In this document: piece after piece, positions 61,314 through 64,000 of the stretch
How positions within the stretch are numbered: the first letter of the stretch is position 1
Layout of the letters: each line of letters begins with the position of its first letter
NCBI GenBank assembly: GCA_951812625.1
Contig: CATOSP010000002.1
Location: 1,032,880-1,096,879 of the forward strand
Length of the DNA: 64,000 nt
Reading direction: 5' to 3'
DNA from: an uncultured Dehalococcoidia bacterium
GTDB lineage: Bacteria > Chloroflexota > Dehalococcoidia > Lucifugimonadales > UBA3495
Translations under genes and position numbers: made by a program
The notes under the pieces: model-generated
Seen by the model: the letters and a program-made list of their open reading frames with translations, nothing else
Database searches by the model: none
Told to the model about the DNA's origin: nothing

Positions 61314-62009
61314 ATGGCCAGACTTTTCGACCTGCACATACACACCACCAAGGGCAGCAGCGACAGCAACCTGTCTCCCGAAGACCTTATCCTGGAGGCC
61401 GACCGCCTGGGCCTGCGCGGTCTCTGCATCACCGAGCACAGCGGCCCCTGGGACAAGCACGAGTTCCGTAGGTTCGCCAGCCTCCACAGCGTAGTGCTGG
61501 TGCGCGCAATGGAAGTCGAGACTGACATGGGACACATGCTGGCCTTCGGAATGGACGAGTACCAGGCCGGATTCCACATCGCGAGCAACCTGAGCCGGGC
61601 CGCTAGGGCCTCGGGCGGGTTCGTGGTGACTGCCCATCCGTTTAGGGCGGTGTTGAACACTCCGAGACCGGCCAGGCCCCTGCTGTACCCATCAGAGGCG
61701 GAGCCACTGCCGGAAAGTCCTGATCAGGCGCTAGAGCATCCGGTCTTCCAGCTGGCGGACGCAGTGGAAGTGGCCAACGGGGGCACCGCGGACAACGAAA
61801 ACGGGTTTGCCCTGAGGGTGGCCGAGTCGCTGAAGATGCCCGTAACCGGAGGGAGCGACGCCCATTCTGTCCATGGTATTGGGAAGTTCGTGACCGCGTT
61901 CCGTGACGACATCAACAACGAGGCCGAGTTTCTGAAGGCCCTCCACTCGGGCGCATTCTACCCAGCGGTGGGCCTACGCACGGGGCGGCTGCAACCTTTC
62001 ACCGGCTAA
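61314..62009 (+). CDS. PHP-domain metal-dependent phosphoesterase-like protein
   Basis: A 231-residue PHP-domain protein of the stand-alone (YciV/RNase AM-like) kind. The four metal-binding motifs are present in order: DLHIHT near the N-terminus, TEHSG, HMLAFG with ETD before it, and VTAHPF followed by GSDAH near residue 180. GGGAGGGG lies about ten bases before ATG 61314. It is 56 bases upstream of the DnaQ-DinG gene on the same strand. Phosphoesterase activity on DNA/RNA ends or nucleotides is a family-level expectation. Confidence 0.87.
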   Translation: MARLFDLHIHTTKGSSDSNLSPEDLILEADRLGLRGLCITEHSGPWDKHEFRRFASLHSVVLVRAMEVETDMGHMLAFGMDEYQAGFHIASNLSRAARASGGFVVTAHPFRAVLNTPRPARPLLYPSEAEPLPESPDQALEHPVFQLADAVEVANGGTADNENGFALRVAESLKMPVTGGSDAHSVHGIGKFVTAFRDDINNEAEFLKALHSGAFYPAVGLRTGRLQPFTG

Positions 62010-62065
62010 GACCGCGCCGGTAGACACGGCATTTGCATCCACGAGTGGGGAGGTCCCATTCCGGC

Positions 62066-64000
62066 ATGTTCGCCAACTCCGCTTCAAAAGCGCTAGCGGT
62101 ATCCCCATTCGACCTGGTATGTGTAGCCCTGGATTTGGAGACCACCGGACTGGACTCGAACAGGGATACCATCATTGAAATCGGCGCTGTCAAGTTCCGG
62201 GGCGACGATGTGCTTGATACTCTACAGACCTTCGTCAATCCTGGACGGCCCATACCAGACCACATACAGCGTCTGACCAACATTTCGCCCAGACAGGTGC
62301 AGCGGGCGCCCATATTCAGCACTATTGCCGACCGCGTCGCGGAGTTCGTCGCCAGCCATCCCGTTATAGGACACAACGTCCAGTTCGACCTCAAGTTCCT
62401 GGAGTCCCATGGCGTGTCCTTGGGAAACGCGGCATACGACACGTGGGATCTGGCGTCCATGCTTCTACCACGGACGATGCGGTATTCGCTGGCTTACCTC
62501 AGCGAATATTTCGCCATTGATCACTCTGACCCCCATCGTGCGTTGAGCGATGCCAAGGCTACTCAGGGGATCTTTCTAGCGCTGTTGCGACGGGCGGCAG
62601 AACTGGATCCCGGTCTGAGGGAGTACATGGCACGCCTAGCGGGGCGGAGCAATTGGGCATTAGCGTCCGTGTTCGAAGGACTGGAGGCCGACTCCCGAGA
62701 CGCGACTTCCAAACTTGGTCTGACCGGGTTGGACCTGGAGAGCCTTGCATCGAGGCTGAACAGCCCCGAAAAACACCGGGCAGGGAGAGACACAGCAACC
62801 CATGACCCGGAACAGATAATCGACCTTTTGGGACCCGAGGGCCCTTTCGCGACCGCATTCCCTGGTTTTGAGAGCAGGCCAGAACAAGAGGAGATGCTGC
62901 AAGCGGTTACGAGGGCCATATATGAGGGGCGGCACCTGGTGGTGGAGGGCGGCACCGGGGTCGGCAAGTCTATGGCTTATCTTCTTCCCGCGGTGATGTT
63001 CGCGGCGCACAAAGGGCCGCGGGTCGTGATCTCAACCAACACCATCAACCTTCAGGAGCAGCTTCTCAAGAAGGACATCCCCAACATGTTGGAAGTGCTG
63101 GAAGGCGCCGAAGTCATCGAGCCGGGGGCGATCCAGGCTGCGTTGCTCAAAGGCAAGAGCAACTACCTGTGCCTGCGGCGGTGGAACTACTTGGCCAGCA
63201 GCGAGAGTCCTACCGTGGACGATGCTCGGCTGATAGGGAAGACGGCGGTCTGGTTACAAGACACTGTCTCAGGGGACCGGGGTGAGATCAACCTCTCGGG
63301 CAGGGACGCTTCTACCTGGCATAGGGTCTCTGCGGGAGAAACAGGGTTCTGTCCCGGACAGCGTGACGGCAGCCCCTGCTTCATCCGGGCAGCCAGGGAG
63401 CGCGCTGAGCAAGCCCAAATCCTGGTGGTAAACCACGCCCTGCTCATGGCCGACATGGTATCGGGAGGCAACGTAATCCCGGACTATAGCCACCTCATCA
63501 TTGATGAGGCCCACAACCTAGAAGACGAGGCCACATCCCACCTGGGATTTCAGGTCTCCAACGACAGGGTGGAAGAGGTGCTGGATACTCAGGGAAGGTT
63601 GACCACCCGCGTAAGGATGGCATTGCGAGCCGAGGAGCTGGCATCTCCGGTACGCCAGCTTGGCGAGCGCGCGGTGGCCGACGTTGAGACTGCTTTACCA
63701 AGAGTCAGAGACTTATGGGGCCGGGCCCTTGCCGCAGCCGAGAGGCTGCTACACTCCCAGAGCAAAGGCCAGGCCAACGAACCGTCACAACTGCTGTTGA
63801 CCCGGGAGTTACGGGGCCAATCGGTATGGGAAGAGATGGGTCTGGCCGGCGAGAACCTTCAAGTTGGGCTGCAACAGGCCGTGAATTTCGCCGCTCGGCT
63901 GGCCCAATTCCTGGACACAACTGCCCTGCCACCGGACGCCGACCAGACAACCCTCGAGTCGGAAGCATCAAGCGGTGCCGACAGGTTCCAAGGCTTGAAG
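62066..64000 (+). CDS. dinG: DnaQ exonuclease-DinG helicase fusion (partial, cut at window end)
   Basis: At least 645 residues, running off the window. Residues about 15-175 are a DnaQ/epsilon-type 3'-5' exonuclease: LDLETTGLD, HNVQFDLKFL and HRALSDAKAT. From about residue 270 it becomes a DinG/XPD-type helicase: Walker A GGTGVGKS, STNTINLQEQLL, and DEAH in LIIDEAHNLED. This is the Gram-positive-type DinG architecture. Of the four Fe-S cysteines of XPD-type helicases, only three candidates are visible (NYLC, GFCPG and SPCF). ATG 62066 has GGGGAGG 12 bases ahead; an in-frame GTG at 62045 is possible. The C-terminal helicase domain is outside the window. Confidence 0.92.
   Translation, partial: MFANSASKALAVSPFDLVCVALDLETTGLDSNRDTIIEIGAVKFRGDDVLDTLQTFVNPGRPIPDHIQRLTNISPRQVQRAPIFSTIADRVAEFVASHPVIGHNVQFDLKFLESHGVSLGNAAYDTWDLASMLLPRTMRYSLAYLSEYFAIDHSDPHRALSDAKATQGIFLALLRRAAELDPGLREYMARLAGRSNWALASVFEGLEADSRDATSKLGLTGLDLESLASRLNSPEKHRAGRDTATHDPEQIIDLLGPEGPFATAFPGFESRPEQEEMLQAVTRAIYEGRHLVVEGGTGVGKSMAYLLPAVMFAAHKGPRVVISTNTINLQEQLLKKDIPNMLEVLEGAEVIEPGAIQAALLKGKSNYLCLRRWNYLASSESPTVDDARLIGKTAVWLQDTVSGDRGEINLSGRDASTWHRVSAGETGFCPGQRDGSPCFIRAARERAEQAQILVVNHALLMADMVSGGNVIPDYSHLIIDEAHNLEDEATSHLGFQVSNDRVEEVLDTQGRLTTRVRMALRAEELASPVRQLGERAVADVETALPRVRDLWGRALAAAERLLHSQSKGQANEPSQLLLTRELRGQSVWEEMGLAGENLQVGLQQAVNFAARLAQFLDTTALPPDADQTTLESEASSGADRFQGLK

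Noticed and set aside
1..64000. tRNA genes, CRISPR arrays, insertion sequences, integrase or attachment sites
   Set aside because: No T-arm-like GTTCGAATC in a cloverleaf context, no regularly spaced repeats and no transposase or integrase motifs were seen. A TTCGATTCC at about 55112 is inside a gene without the other arms.

Overview
The window looks like a chromosome segment of a GC-rich (roughly 60%) free-living bacterium, most likely a Chloroflexota member of the SAR202/Dehalococcoidia type. This placement is an inference. It rests on a giant GT39-DUF2298 membrane protein (a Chloroflexi/archaeal family), a complex I operon without nuoEFG, and a large accessory block of flavin monooxygenases, amidohydrolases and alpha/beta hydrolases. 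No tRNA, rRNA, CRISPR array, insertion sequence or phage gene was seen.

Layout. (1) 175-17308 is a catabolic accessory region: two luciferase-like flavin monooxygenases, a dihydropyrimidinase-like enzyme, a CocE/NonD hydrolase with a small EthD-like partner, an MFS transporter, a dienelactone hydrolase, an orphan molybdenum hydroxylase large subunit, a SelA-like PLP enzyme, and an operon of an acetamidase/formamidase with E1-alpha, E1-beta and E2 of a 2-oxoacid dehydrogenase. (2) 17275-28454 holds a Nudix hydrolase, a full-length Lhr helicase, a second dihydropyrimidinase with two alpha/beta hydrolases, and leuS. (3) 28668-33376 is a potassium uptake locus (TrkH, three RCK/TrkA proteins, a UspA protein) running into pheA. 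(4) 33725-38634 has a small membrane protein and the GT39-DUF2298 protein. (5) 38845-53510, minus strand, contains gap, a small unknown gene, eno, a LOG-like gene and nuoN-A. Two small paralogous HicB-like genes sit between nuoC and nuoD. (6) 53667-58177, minus strand, has a voltage-gated-type K+ channel, a CinA-like/nucleotidyltransferase fusion, a flavin-reductase-like protein, a 0.94-kb gene-free stretch, and a TolB-type lipoprotein propeller. (7) 58498-64000, plus strand, has an amidohydrolase, trmD, a thioesterase, a PHP-domain protein and a DnaQ-DinG helicase cut by the window end.

The genes suggest an aerobic or respiring heterotroph that hydrolyses amides, cyclic imides and esters, oxygenates substrates with FMN enzymes, feeds acyl units through a 2-oxoacid dehydrogenase, and respires through a complex I whose electron-input module is not encoded here. 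Start codons were chosen from Shine-Dalgarno sites; many differ from the longest open frame. Several promoters are readable, the best being TTGACA-17-TATATT ahead of nuoA. lhr and trmD appear to be leaderless. The most unusual items are the HicB-like pair inside the nuo operon, the NuoN His/acidic insertion, the NuoM Lys-to-Leu change, the duplicated E3-binding domain in E2, the CinA-like/nucleotidyltransferase fusion and the unexplained 0.94-kb intergenic region.
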